DNA from: Gammaproteobacteria bacterium
GTDB lineage: Bacteria; Pseudomonadota; Gammaproteobacteria; CAJXQU01
Reading direction: 5' to 3'
DNA: 6,098 nucleotides
NCBI GenBank assembly: GCA_026984275.1
Contig: JALSSM010000468.1
Span: forward strand, 1 to 6,098
The position numbers and the translations under genes were made by a program. Below are positions 1-5,818 of the stretch, piece by piece. The notes beneath the pieces are model-generated. The model saw only the letters and a program-made list of their open reading frames with translations. It ran no database searches and was not told where the DNA came from. Every line of letters starts with the position of its first letter. Position 1 is the stretch's first letter.

Positions 1-767
1 CCAAGCATTCTTAGTTCTTTTGCAAATAAGATTGATTGCTGAATATCCCAGCCGTTTTCCAGATAGTCTGTCGTCGATAATCGCACAAACAGGGGCAGGT
101 CATCAGGCCAGACTTCTCGAACCGATTTGGCAACTCGCATTGGTAATCTGATACGGTTTTTAAAAGAGGCACCATACTCATCTTTACGGTGGTTACTGAC
201 AGGTGATAAAAAACTGTGTAGCAAATAACCATGTGCCATATGTATTTCGAGAACTTTAAACCCAGCTTTCTGTGCTCTTTCTGCGGCACTGACAAAGTCA
301 TCAATGATCTTGTTTATTCCGTTAGGAGATAACTCTTTGGGTTGCCGATCTGTGTCTTTAAAAGGAATAGAACTTGGTGCGATCGTCTCCCAACCATTTT
401 TATCTAATTTAAGTTGATACCCTCCTTCCCAGGGGCGAGCACAGGATGCTTTACGTCCGGCATGCGCTAACTGTATCCCGGCAACAGCACCATTTTTTGT
501 GATCGTTCGAGCGAGTCTGGAAAACGAATCTATCTGCTGATCGTTCCAAAGACCGGCATCACCAAAGCTTATCCGGCCTCCAGGGCTGATTGCAGTTGCT
601 TCAACAATAAATAATGCCGCACCACCAATCGCACGTGTTGCTGCATGGGTGAAATGCCAATCATTGACCTTGCCATCTTCAGCAGAGTACATACACATGG
701 GTGAAACAAAAATGCGATTTTTGAAATGTACTGATCGAATGTCAAGAGGTGAAAATAAACGGGCCAT
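1..767 (-). CDS. Old Yellow Enzyme-family NADH:flavin oxidoreductase (XenA/YqjM type), 3' part outside window
   Basis: An uninterrupted minus-strand frame runs from ATG at 767-765 to the window edge (255 codons plus two bases), so the C-terminus is missing. The product resembles class III Old Yellow Enzymes such as Pseudomonas XenA and Bacillus YqjM, cytoplasmic FMN enzymes of about 340-365 residues that reduce activated C=C bonds of enals, enones and nitro compounds with NAD(P)H. Visible landmarks are SPMCMYSAEDG with Cys25 and Tyr27 (the flavin-modulating Cys and active-site Tyr of this class), QLAHAGRKAS at about 99-108, RPWEGG at 111-116, WETIAPS at 126-132, and EIHMAHGYLLHSFLSP with the substrate-binding pair His176/His179. 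The start fits the family N-terminus (MARLFSPLDI). The Shine-Dalgarno is poor: GGAAAG lies 12 nt upstream. The gene is divergent from the regulator and aldehyde oxidoreductase genes. Family is clear; the physiological substrate is unknown. Confidence 0.93.
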   Translation of the reverse strand, partial: MARLFSPLDIRSVHFKNRIFVSPMCMYSAEDGKVNDWHFTHAATRAIGGAALFIVEATAISPGGRISFGDAGLWNDQQIDSFSRLARTITKNGAVAGIQLAHAGRKASCARPWEGGYQLKLDKNGWETIAPSSIPFKDTDRQPKELSPNGINKIIDDFVSAAERAQKAGFKVLEIHMAHGYLLHSFLSPVSNHRKDEYGASFKNRIRLPMRVAKSVREVWPDDLPLFVRLSTTDYLENGWDIQQSILFAKELRML

Positions 768-848
768 ATTTACTTTTATCTTTCCGAACCTTCCAGATAA
801 GTAATGGCATCTTCTGAGTGATGTATCCAGTGGTTCATGTCTTTCGTA

Positions 849-877
849 TATATATAAAGTATCAGTAATAATCTCAA
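849..877 (-). promoter_or_regulatory. Predicted sigma70 promoter for the Old Yellow Enzyme gene
   Basis: On the minus strand, TTGAGA (877-872, five of six matches to the -35 consensus) is followed after 17 bases by TATATA (854-849, four of six), inside an AT-rich alternating TA tract. Transcription would start near 842, giving a leader of about 75 nt before the ATG at 767. No palindrome or copy of the operator found near the regulator and aor genes is seen here, so co-regulation with them is not supported. Confidence 0.45.
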
Positions 878-1098
878 AATGATATGCCAGTTCCTGTTAT
901 TAGCACTTCCTGCCAGAAAAAGTCTGTGCACCTCTACACCTTAGAAGGATCTCCTAGAACTACAGTTCATATGTTATTTTTTTTCAGATACTAAAAGTTA
1001 CATAGGATAGCGTATTGATTGCAAGTGATAATAGTATGCATTTTGTGAAAAAAGAAAATTGTATTTTAGTTGTTACTCGGGCTATCCATGTTCTCAGC
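878..1098. other. Intergenic stretch with no recognisable gene
   Basis: This is the first part of the 645-bp non-coding gap between the flavoenzyme start and the regulator. It is AT-rich, with an eight-T run near 973-984. I see no conserved protein frame, tRNA, terminator or insertion-sequence end. A 67-codon frame beginning at a TTG at 1015 runs on into the hairpin region, but it has no ribosome-binding site and no recognisable protein character. Confidence 0.5.
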
Positions 1099-1227
1099 CT
1101 TTGGACCAAAGCAAGCGTTGTTCAGTATCGTTCACCACGATACTGTCGTTCTATGACAAAATTGTTCATCTCATCCCTGAGATCCACCCCTTTGGGATTA
1201 CACGATCATTTGCTCTAGGCAAATGAT
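1099..1227. repeat. Run of four consecutive perfect inverted repeats (possible structured RNA or DNA element)
   Basis: Four perfect palindromic stems follow each other within 129 bp: CTTTGG/CCAAAG at 1099-1111 (one-base centre), CAGTATCGT/ACGATACTG at 1123-1131 and 1137-1145 (loop TCACC), ATCTCA/TGAGAT at 1168-1173 and 1178-1183 (loop TCCC), and ATCATTTGC/GCAAATGAT at 1205-1213 and 1219-1227 (loop TCTAG). They are not copies of one another, so this is not a simple repeat array. The last stem is followed by TTAT rather than a real T-tract, so it is a weak terminator at best. The region could be a small structured RNA, a remnant of a mobile element, or protein-binding DNA. I cannot assign it to a known family. 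Confidence 0.5.
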
Positions 1228-1287
1228 TTATGGATGAATTGATCAGAGGTTCCCCCTGAAATTAAGACATGTGGTTTGCTAACTTTA

Positions 1288-1316
1288 TTGACACAAGAGT
1301 TACGTTAAGGTAAAGT
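1288..1316 (+). promoter_or_regulatory. Predicted sigma70 promoter of the merR-type regulator gene
   Basis: A perfect -35 hexamer TTGACA (1288-1293) is followed after a 17-base spacer by TAAAGT (1311-1316, four of six matches to the -10). Transcription would begin around 1323, about 90 nt before the ATG at 1413. The near-palindromic operator at 1300-1313 fills the spacer and overlaps the -10, an arrangement that suits repression or MerR-style control. The spacer is the ordinary 17 bases rather than the stretched 19-20 bases of classic MerR-activated promoters, which leans toward autorepression. Confidence 0.55.
1300..1313. promoter_or_regulatory. Putative operator copy 1 (upstream of the regulator gene)
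   Basis: TTACGTTAAGGTAA is an imperfect palindrome: its reverse complement differs only at the G/C pair in each half. It lies between the -35 and -10 of the regulator's own promoter. A copy differing at a single base occurs at 1958-1971 upstream of the aldehyde oxidoreductase operon. LiuR-like MerR proteins of proteobacteria are described as binding AT-rich palindromes with a similar TTACGT-type half-site, so this is the likely site for the adjacent regulator. Binding itself is inferred. Confidence 0.55.
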
Positions 1317-1334
1317 GATCATCTATTACTAGGA

Positions 1335-1365
1335 GTTATTCCCCACTCCAAAACAATAGAATAAC
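1335..1365 (+). repeat. Inverted repeat in the predicted leader of the regulator mRNA
   Basis: GTTATTC (1335-1341) and GAATAAC (1359-1365) are perfect reverse complements separated by 17 bases. If transcription starts near 1323, they would form a 7-bp AT-rich stem in the 5' leader, roughly 50 nt before the start codon. It could be a second protein-binding dyad or an RNA stem. No further copy is seen in the window. Confidence 0.35.
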
Positions 1366-1412
1366 GGTATAGTTATCTAATAATTTCCTGAAGAAAATAG
1401 CCCCCCATACTT

Positions 1413-1775
1413 ATGGATGCAGAAATTACATTCTCAATTAATGAGCTAGCTTCAGATTTTAATGTTACCACAAGGACCCTCCGTTTTTATGAGGCAAAAG
1501 CTCTTATTTCACCTAAGAAGGAAGGACAAAGACGAATTTATTCTCAATCTGATCGAGAACGATTGTCATTCATCCTTAGAGGTAAGCGCTTGGGATTTAG
1601 TCTTGCAGAAATTGCTGAAATGCTTGACCTATACGAATCTGATAATAAAAAAAAATTTCAATCCAAAGTTATCATTGATAATATAAAAGAACATATTGAA
1701 ATTCTTAAATACAAACGAAAGGATATCGACAAAACATTGCAGGAAATGTTATCCCTAGTTAAAGAATACGAATAA
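1413..1775 (+). CDS. MerR-family transcriptional regulator, LiuR-like
   Basis: This 120-residue protein has the MerR winged helix-turn-helix at the N-terminus: FSINELASDFNVTTRTLRFYE (about 7-27) covers the HTH and the conserved RFYE, followed by LISPKKEGQRRIYSQSDRERL, RGKRLGFSLAEIAEMLDLY and a C-terminal dimerisation coiled coil (about 80-118). The GQRRIY and RGKRLGFSLAEI blocks resemble the LiuR branch that controls branched-chain amino acid and acyl-CoA catabolism. There is no cysteine, so thiol or metal sensing as in NmlR, AdhR or MerR itself is unlikely. ATG at 1413 is the first possible start, because an in-frame TAG lies at 1398-1400. No Shine-Dalgarno is visible; a six-C tract sits just upstream. 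It lies between operator copies 1 and 2, which suggests it regulates itself and the downstream aldehyde oxidoreductase operon. The ligand is unknown. Confidence 0.92.
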   Translation: MDAEITFSINELASDFNVTTRTLRFYEAKALISPKKEGQRRIYSQSDRERLSFILRGKRLGFSLAEIAEMLDLYESDNKKKFQSKVIIDNIKEHIEILKYKRKDIDKTLQEMLSLVKEYE

Positions 1776-1809
1776 CCTCTCAGCTTTACCTGGATTTTTA
1801 TTAATAATT

Positions 1810-1861
1810 TACTTACATGAATAAGTACTGATGTCATTCAATGTTGTTCAAGCTGATGACA
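1810..1861. repeat. Two inverted repeats between the regulator and the aor operon
   Basis: TACTTA/TAAGTA (1810-1815 and 1822-1827, loop CATGAA) is followed at once by TGTCAT/ATGACA (1832-1837 and 1856-1861, 18-base loop). CTGATGTCA (1828-1836) and CTGATGACA (1853-1861) also form a near-direct repeat 25 bp apart, about two and a half helical turns. Neither stem is GC-rich or followed by a T-tract, so neither is a convincing terminator for the regulator gene. Their position upstream of the operon makes protein binding possible, but nothing here identifies the protein. Confidence 0.35.
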
Positions 1862-1957
1862 CCTTCAAGATCATAAAAAATCTCTGATACTCTCCCAGAC
1901 AAATATTGCTGAGCAGTATGGTCAAGTGAAAAATATTAAGGCATAATCAGACCAGAT

Positions 1958-1971
1958 TTACGTAAAGGTAA
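1958..1971. promoter_or_regulatory. Putative operator copy 2 (upstream of the aor operon)
   Basis: TTACGTAAAGGTAA matches the site in the regulator's own promoter at 13 of 14 bases and keeps the same palindromic ends (TTAC and GTAA). It lies 46 bases before the polyferredoxin start codon. The promoter it acts on is less clear than for copy 1. Candidates are TTTACG (1957-1962) with AATAAT (1979-1984) at 16-base spacing, which would place the operator over the -35, or CATAAT (1942-1947) with TGGTCA (1919-1924) at 17-base spacing, which would place it just downstream of the start. I infer that the adjacent MerR-type protein binds here. Confidence 0.55.
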
Positions 1972-2017
1972 GCAGAAAAATAATAACTCCAGCATTTAAA
2001 TTCAGAGGAGGTTTCTG

Positions 2018-2476
2018 ATGCTCAAAGCACTACAGATAGAACCCGAGAAATGCACAGGTTGCCTGCAATGTGAAATGGCCTGCTCCTACGAAGCTGAAGG
2101 TGTTTTTAATCCTTCAAAATCCCGTATCAAAATTTTTACCTTCCATGATGAGGGGCAATTCGTCCCTTATACCTGCACCCAATGTACCGAAGCATGGTGC
2201 ATGCATGCCTGTCCGGTAGATGCCATTGTGATCAATGAGGCAACCGGAGCCAAAGAGGTTATCGATGATATCTGTGTTGGCTGTAAGGTTTGTACGATTG
2301 CCTGTCCTTTTGGTACGGTTAACTACAACACAGATTCAGGCACAGTTATTAAATGTGATTTATGTGGTGGCGATCCTAAATGTGCAGAAGCCTGTCCTAC
2401 GGATGCGATCACCTACGTAGATGCTGACCATACAGGTCTGGATCGCATGCGGATGCACGCCCGGAAAACCACATAA
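2018..2476 (+). CDS. aorA: Polyferredoxin subunit of NAD-linked aldehyde oxidoreductase (AorA type, four [4Fe-4S])
   Basis: This 152-residue iron-sulfur protein has sixteen cysteines in four ferredoxin-like sets: C12/15/18/22, C53/56/61/65, C86/89/92/96 and C113/116/122/126. Each last cysteine is followed by Pro except the first. The spacing fits four [4Fe-4S] clusters as in the DmsB/HycB electron-transfer family. There is no signal peptide or membrane anchor, so it should be cytoplasmic. It opens a tight operon with the tungsten enzyme and flavoprotein downstream, the order known for Aromatoleum aromaticum AorABC, where the small Fe-S subunit carries electrons between the tungsten subunit and the FAD subunit. 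The start is supported by a strong AGGAGG (2006-2011) six bases before the ATG. The gap to the next gene is 29 bp. By sequence alone it could serve another oxidoreductase; the neighbours decide the assignment. Confidence 0.92.
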   Translation: MLKALQIEPEKCTGCLQCEMACSYEAEGVFNPSKSRIKIFTFHDEGQFVPYTCTQCTEAWCMHACPVDAIVINEATGAKEVIDDICVGCKVCTIACPFGTVNYNTDSGTVIKCDLCGGDPKCAEACPTDAITYVDADHTGLDRMRMHARKTT

Positions 2477-2505
2477 ATTCAGCCCATTTATAGGAGATCA
2501 CTATC

Positions 2506-4356
2506 ATGGCTTGGACTCAAAAAGTATTACGCGTCAACTTAACAGAAGGTACCTGCAAAGAAGAGCCTTTGAATATGGACTGGGCTAGCAAGTATCTTGG
2601 TCAACGTGGTTTAGCAACTAAATATCTGGTTGAAGAAATTGATCCTAAATGTGATGCATTGTCACCAGAAAATGTAATGATTATGGCCACGGGGCCTTTA
2701 ACAGGCACGATGGCCTCCACAGGTGGTCGGTATTCAGTGATCACGAAAAGCCCACTAACAGGTGCCATTGCCTGTTCTAACTCTGGTGGCTTTATCGGTG
2801 CTGAAATGAAGAATGCAGGTTGGGACATGATCATCTTTGAAGGTAAATCACCTGGGCCTGTCTATTTGTTAGTCGAAAATGAAAATACAAAATTAGTTTC
2901 TGCCGATGATCTCTGGGGTAAATCAGCCTGGGAAACAGATGAGATGATCCATGCGAAACATCAGGATCCACTCATGCGTATAGCTTGCGTAGGAAGATCC
3001 GCCGAAAAAGGTTGTTTGTTTGCTGCCGTCATGAATGATCTTCATCGAGCTGCAGGACGTTCAGGCGTTGGAACGGTTATGGCCTCGAAGAATCTGAAAG
3101 CGGTTGCTGTGCGTGGTACGAAAGGGGTTGGTAATGTCAAGGATCCAGCCCGTTTTATACAGGCAACTACGGCTGCCAAAGCCGTTCTTGCAGACAACGG
3201 TGTGACAGGTGAGGGGCTTCCGACTTACGGAACTCAGGTCTTGATGAATGTCATCAATGAGTCCGGTGCAATGCCAACCAGCAATATGAGAGAAGTTCAG
3301 TTCGAAGGAGCCAGTAAAATTTCTGGTGAAGCGATGCATGAGCCCCGTGAAAGCGATGGTAAAGCTAATTTAACAACGAATGCAGCCTGTTTTGGATGCA
3401 CTATAGCCTGTGGTCGAATCTCAACGATCGACCAGGGTCATTTTTCTATCCATAATAAGCCAGAGTACTGGGGTAATTCAGGTGGACTGGAGTATGAAGC
3501 TGCATGGGCATTAGGTTCTGATACAGAAACTGATGATCTGGATGCTTTGACCTATGTAAACTTTTTGTGTAATGAAGATGGTATGGATCCAATTACCTTT
3601 GGTTCAACGGTAGCTGCAGCAATGGAACTATACGAGATTGGTGCTATTACTAAAGATGACACGGGAGGAATCGAATTAAAATTTGGGTCTGCAGAGGTAC
3701 TGGTTAAACTAGCTGAGCTCACGGCAAAAGGTGAGGATTTTGGGCTCGAAATCGGACTTGGTTCAAAGCGGCTATGCGAAAAGTATGGTCATCCAGATCT
3801 CTCAATGACGGTCAAAGGGCAAGAATTTCCTGCTTATGATCCACGTGGAATTCAGGGAATGGGTCTTGGTTACGCCACATCAAATCGTGGTGCTTGTCAT
3901 TTACGTGGGTATACCGTTTCTTCAGAAATTCTTGGGGTACCCGAGAAAACTGATCCGTTAGCAACAGAAGGTAAAGCTGGGTTGGTTAAAGCTTTTCAGG
4001 ATGTGACTGCTGCAGTTGATTCTGCCGGTATTTGTGTTTTCACGACCTTTGCTTGGGGCTTAGAAGATATTGCTCCACAAATTGATGCGGCTTGTGAAGG
4101 TGACTGGAGTGCTGAAAAGCTTGTGGAAACAGGTGAACGTATCTGGAACTTGGAACGTAAATTTAATATGGATGCTGGCTTGACAGGAGCGGATGATACA
4201 TTACCCAAGCGACTTCTGAAGGAAGCAGCTAAAACGGGCCCGGCCAAAGGTCTGGTTGCTAATCTTGATCAGATGTTACCAGAATATTATGAGCTAAGAG
4301 GATGGACGGCGGACGGTGTTCCTACACAAGAAACACTCTCTCGTCTCGGCCTTTAA
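2506..4356 (+). CDS. aorB: Tungsten aldehyde ferredoxin oxidoreductase, catalytic subunit (AorB type)
   Basis: This 616-residue protein is the catalytic subunit of the AOR family, close in length to Pyrococcus AOR (about 605). It oxidises aldehydes to carboxylic acids, reversibly, at a tungsten (rarely molybdenum) centre held by two pyranopterins. The N-terminal domain (1 to about 205) has TGGRYSVITKSPLTG at 72-86 and AGRSGVGTVMASKNLKAV at 183-200. The [4Fe-4S] ligands are C295-x2-C298-x3-C302 and Cys510 in DSAGIC (505-510), matching Pyrococcus Cys288/291/295/494. GLEYEAAW (327-334) supplies the conserved active-site glutamate region, CNEDGMDPITFG (355-366) is the pterin-contact loop, and His465 in ACHLRG matches the catalytic His448. 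No Tat signal is present, so it is cytoplasmic. AGGAG (2492-2496) precedes the ATG by nine bases. The next gene starts 15 bp after the stop. Substrate range cannot be read from sequence. Confidence 0.95.
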   Translation: MAWTQKVLRVNLTEGTCKEEPLNMDWASKYLGQRGLATKYLVEEIDPKCDALSPENVMIMATGPLTGTMASTGGRYSVITKSPLTGAIACSNSGGFIGAEMKNAGWDMIIFEGKSPGPVYLLVENENTKLVSADDLWGKSAWETDEMIHAKHQDPLMRIACVGRSAEKGCLFAAVMNDLHRAAGRSGVGTVMASKNLKAVAVRGTKGVGNVKDPARFIQATTAAKAVLADNGVTGEGLPTYGTQVLMNVINESGAMPTSNMREVQFEGASKISGEAMHEPRESDGKANLTTNAACFGCTIACGRISTIDQGHFSIHNKPEYWGNSGGLEYEAAWALGSDTETDDLDALTYVNFLCNEDGMDPITFGSTVAAAMELYEIGAITKDDTGGIELKFGSAEVLVKLAELTAKGEDFGLEIGLGSKRLCEKYGHPDLSMTVKGQEFPAYDPRGIQGMGLGYATSNRGACHLRGYTVSSEILGVPEKTDPLATEGKAGLVKAFQDVTAAVDSAGICVFTTFAWGLEDIAPQIDAACEGDWSAEKLVETGERIWNLERKFNMDAGLTGADDTLPKRLLKEAAKTGPAKGLVANLDQMLPEYYELRGWTADGVPTQETLSRLGL

Positions 4357-4371
4357 AACAGGAGAAATGTC

Positions 4372-5643
4372 ATGCATCACGTAATTATTGGCGCAGGCCC
4401 TGCTGGCGTCGTTGCTGCAGAATCTCTGAGAAAACTTGATCCTGAGTCTGAAATAAGCTTGATTGGAGAAGAACCCGAAGCACCCTATTCGAGGATGGCG
4501 CTCCCTTACTATCTGATCAAACAAATACCGGAAGAGGGGACTCACTTACGGAAAGACAAAAATCACTTTGTATCGAAAAAGATAAAGATAGTTCAAGATA
4601 AAGTGACTAAGGTTGAACCAGATAGCCACAATCTGTCGCTAGAGAAAAGTGGGCCAGTTTCTTATGACAAGTTGCTTGTTGCAACGGGTTCGCATGCGGT
4701 TTCACCGCCGATCCCAGGGATGGATCTTCCAGGCATTCATAATTGCTGGACGTTGGAAGATGGACGTAATATCGCTGAAAAAGCAATTCCGGGTGCTAAG
4801 GTTGTTTTGATGGGAGCTGGTTTTATTGGCTGCATCATATTAGAAGCCCTGGCCAAGAGTGGTGCCGAACTTACTGTGGTAGAAATGGAAGATCGCATGG
4901 TGCCCAGAATGATGAATGACATTGCTGGCAATATGATAAAAAGCTGGTGTATTAAACAGGGCGTAAATGTTCATACTTCGACAATGGTGAAAGCGATAGA
5001 AGAAGGTAATAGTGAGAATCCACTGAGGGTTGTACTTAACAATGGAGATGCCATAGAAGCTGATCTTGTTGTTTCAGCGACCGGTGTACGCTCTAGTATT
5101 GCCTTCCTTGAAGGCAGTGGAATCAATACAGATTTCGGTATTCTTATTGATCGCCATATGCAGTCGAGTGTTGCAGATATTTATGCTGCTGGTGATGTTG
5201 CTCAGGGCAAAGATTTTTCTACGGGCGAATATACAGTTCAAGCGATACAGCCAACGGCGACAGAGCACGGTGTGCTGGCCGCAAAAAACATGGCCGGGTT
5301 CAAAAATGCCGTCCACCCAGGCAGTGTCAATATGAATGTGCTTGATACTTTAGGTTTGATTTCCAGTTCTTTTGGTTTATGGATGGGTGCCACAGACGGT
5401 GATTCTGCTGAATTACTGAATGAAGAAAGATATCGTTACATGAACCTGCAATTCGAAGAAGATGTTCTGGTAGGTGCAACTAGTCTAGGTCTGACACAAC
5501 ATGTCGGTGTATTACGGGGTCTGATCCAGAGCAAAACTCGCTTAGGAAAATGGAAGGAAAAATTGATGGAAGATCCAACCCAGATTATGGAAGCTTATTT
5601 GGCCAGTACTCAGGCCGTCGGTTTTAATCCAAGATTTGGCTGA
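4372..5643 (+). CDS. aorC: FAD-dependent NAD(H) oxidoreductase subunit (AorC type)
   Basis: This 423-residue two-dinucleotide-binding flavoprotein belongs to the family of NADH-rubredoxin reductase and ferredoxin reductases. GAGPAG at 7-12 is the FAD ADP-binding loop, VATGSHAVSPPIPG begins near 103, and GAGFIG at 148-153 is the NAD-binding loop. That second Rossmann fold has Glu171 at the end of strand two (TVVEMED), which favours NAD(H) over NADP(H). YAAGDV at 271-276 is the second FAD contact. The last 90 or so residues form the small C-terminal domain seen in rubredoxin reductases. No Fe-S cysteine motif is present. In AorABC-type enzymes this subunit lets aldehyde oxidation reduce NAD+ directly. 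AGGAGA (4360-4365) precedes the ATG by six bases. A nearer ATG at 4367 is out of frame. It is the last gene before an intrinsic terminator. Family and operon role are well supported; the NAD preference is inferred from one residue. Confidence 0.92.
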   Translation: MHHVIIGAGPAGVVAAESLRKLDPESEISLIGEEPEAPYSRMALPYYLIKQIPEEGTHLRKDKNHFVSKKIKIVQDKVTKVEPDSHNLSLEKSGPVSYDKLLVATGSHAVSPPIPGMDLPGIHNCWTLEDGRNIAEKAIPGAKVVLMGAGFIGCIILEALAKSGAELTVVEMEDRMVPRMMNDIAGNMIKSWCIKQGVNVHTSTMVKAIEEGNSENPLRVVLNNGDAIEADLVVSATGVRSSIAFLEGSGINTDFGILIDRHMQSSVADIYAAGDVAQGKDFSTGEYTVQAIQPTATEHGVLAAKNMAGFKNAVHPGSVNMNVLDTLGLISSSFGLWMGATDGDSAELLNEERYRYMNLQFEEDVLVGATSLGLTQHVGVLRGLIQSKTRLGKWKEKLMEDPTQIMEAYLASTQAVGFNPRFG

Positions 5644-5765
5644 TCGCATAAGACGAGGTAGATAAATTATTGTAGAAGGAATTTTCTGACCATTTAAAAA
5701 ATACTTACTGTTATAAACTACCTCAATAATTATTTAGAATACCCTCTACCAGCAGAGGATTCATG
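5644..5765 (+). promoter_or_regulatory. Intergenic leader with competing complementary segments upstream of the MoaD-like gene
   Basis: Between the flavoprotein stop and the terminator lie several segments that could pair. GAGGTAG (5655-5661) is the perfect reverse complement of CTACCTC (5718-5724). Its GGTAG part (5657-5661) can equally pair with CTACC at 5746-5750, which would break a local hairpin CCTCT/AGAGG (5743-5747 and 5754-5758). Such mutually exclusive pairings just before a terminator are what a transcription-attenuation leader looks like, though short matches arise by chance in AT-rich DNA. A weak promoter is possible: CTGACC (5686-5691), 20 bases, TATAAA (5712-5717). I do not recognise the conserved core of the Moco/Tuco RNA motif. 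Confidence 0.3.
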
Positions 5766-5797
5766 ATGGGCATATGGCAACATGATGCCCGTTTTTT
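5766..5797 (+). terminator. Rho-independent terminator after the aor genes, before the MoaD-like gene
   Basis: GGGCAT (5768-5773) pairs with ATGCCC (5785-5790). The stem continues as ATG/CAT (5774-5776 and 5781-5783) across one bulged G (5784) and is capped by the tetraloop GCAA, a GNRA-type loop. Six T residues (5792-5797) follow after a single G. This is a textbook intrinsic terminator for the three aor genes. It ends only 21 nt before the MoaD-like start codon, so that gene must be expressed by read-through, by regulated antitermination or from a promoter very close to its start. Confidence 0.8.
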
Positions 5798-5818
5798 AAT
5801 TAATACTTATTCCAATCT

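Noticed and set aside
11..304. A 97-codon minus-strand frame
   Set aside because: It is a shadow of the Old Yellow Enzyme gene, which reads through the same strand in another frame with clear family motifs.
1015..1218. A 67-codon plus-strand frame starting with TTG
   Set aside because: It has no ribosome-binding site, no recognisable protein features, and overlaps the run of perfect stem-loops, which explains its sequence better than coding does.
1060..1230. Integron attC site or insertion-sequence remnant in the hairpin region
   Set aside because: No GTTRRRY/RYYYAAC core pair, no terminal inverted repeats with a target duplication, and no transposase-like frame on either strand.
1776..1830. 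A rho-independent terminator after the regulator gene
   Set aside because: The ATTTTTATT tract near 1795 has no GC-rich stem before it, and the TACTTA/TAAGTA dyad has no T-tract after it.
1895..1920. A sigma54 (-24/-12) promoter before the polyferredoxin gene, prompted by ATTGCTG
   Set aside because: There is no GG dinucleotide at the proper spacing upstream of the GC, so the required -24 element is missing.
5644..5818. A known Moco/Tuco riboswitch
   Set aside because: Position before a cofactor gene is suggestive, but I cannot see the conserved core of that RNA; a covariance-model search would be needed.
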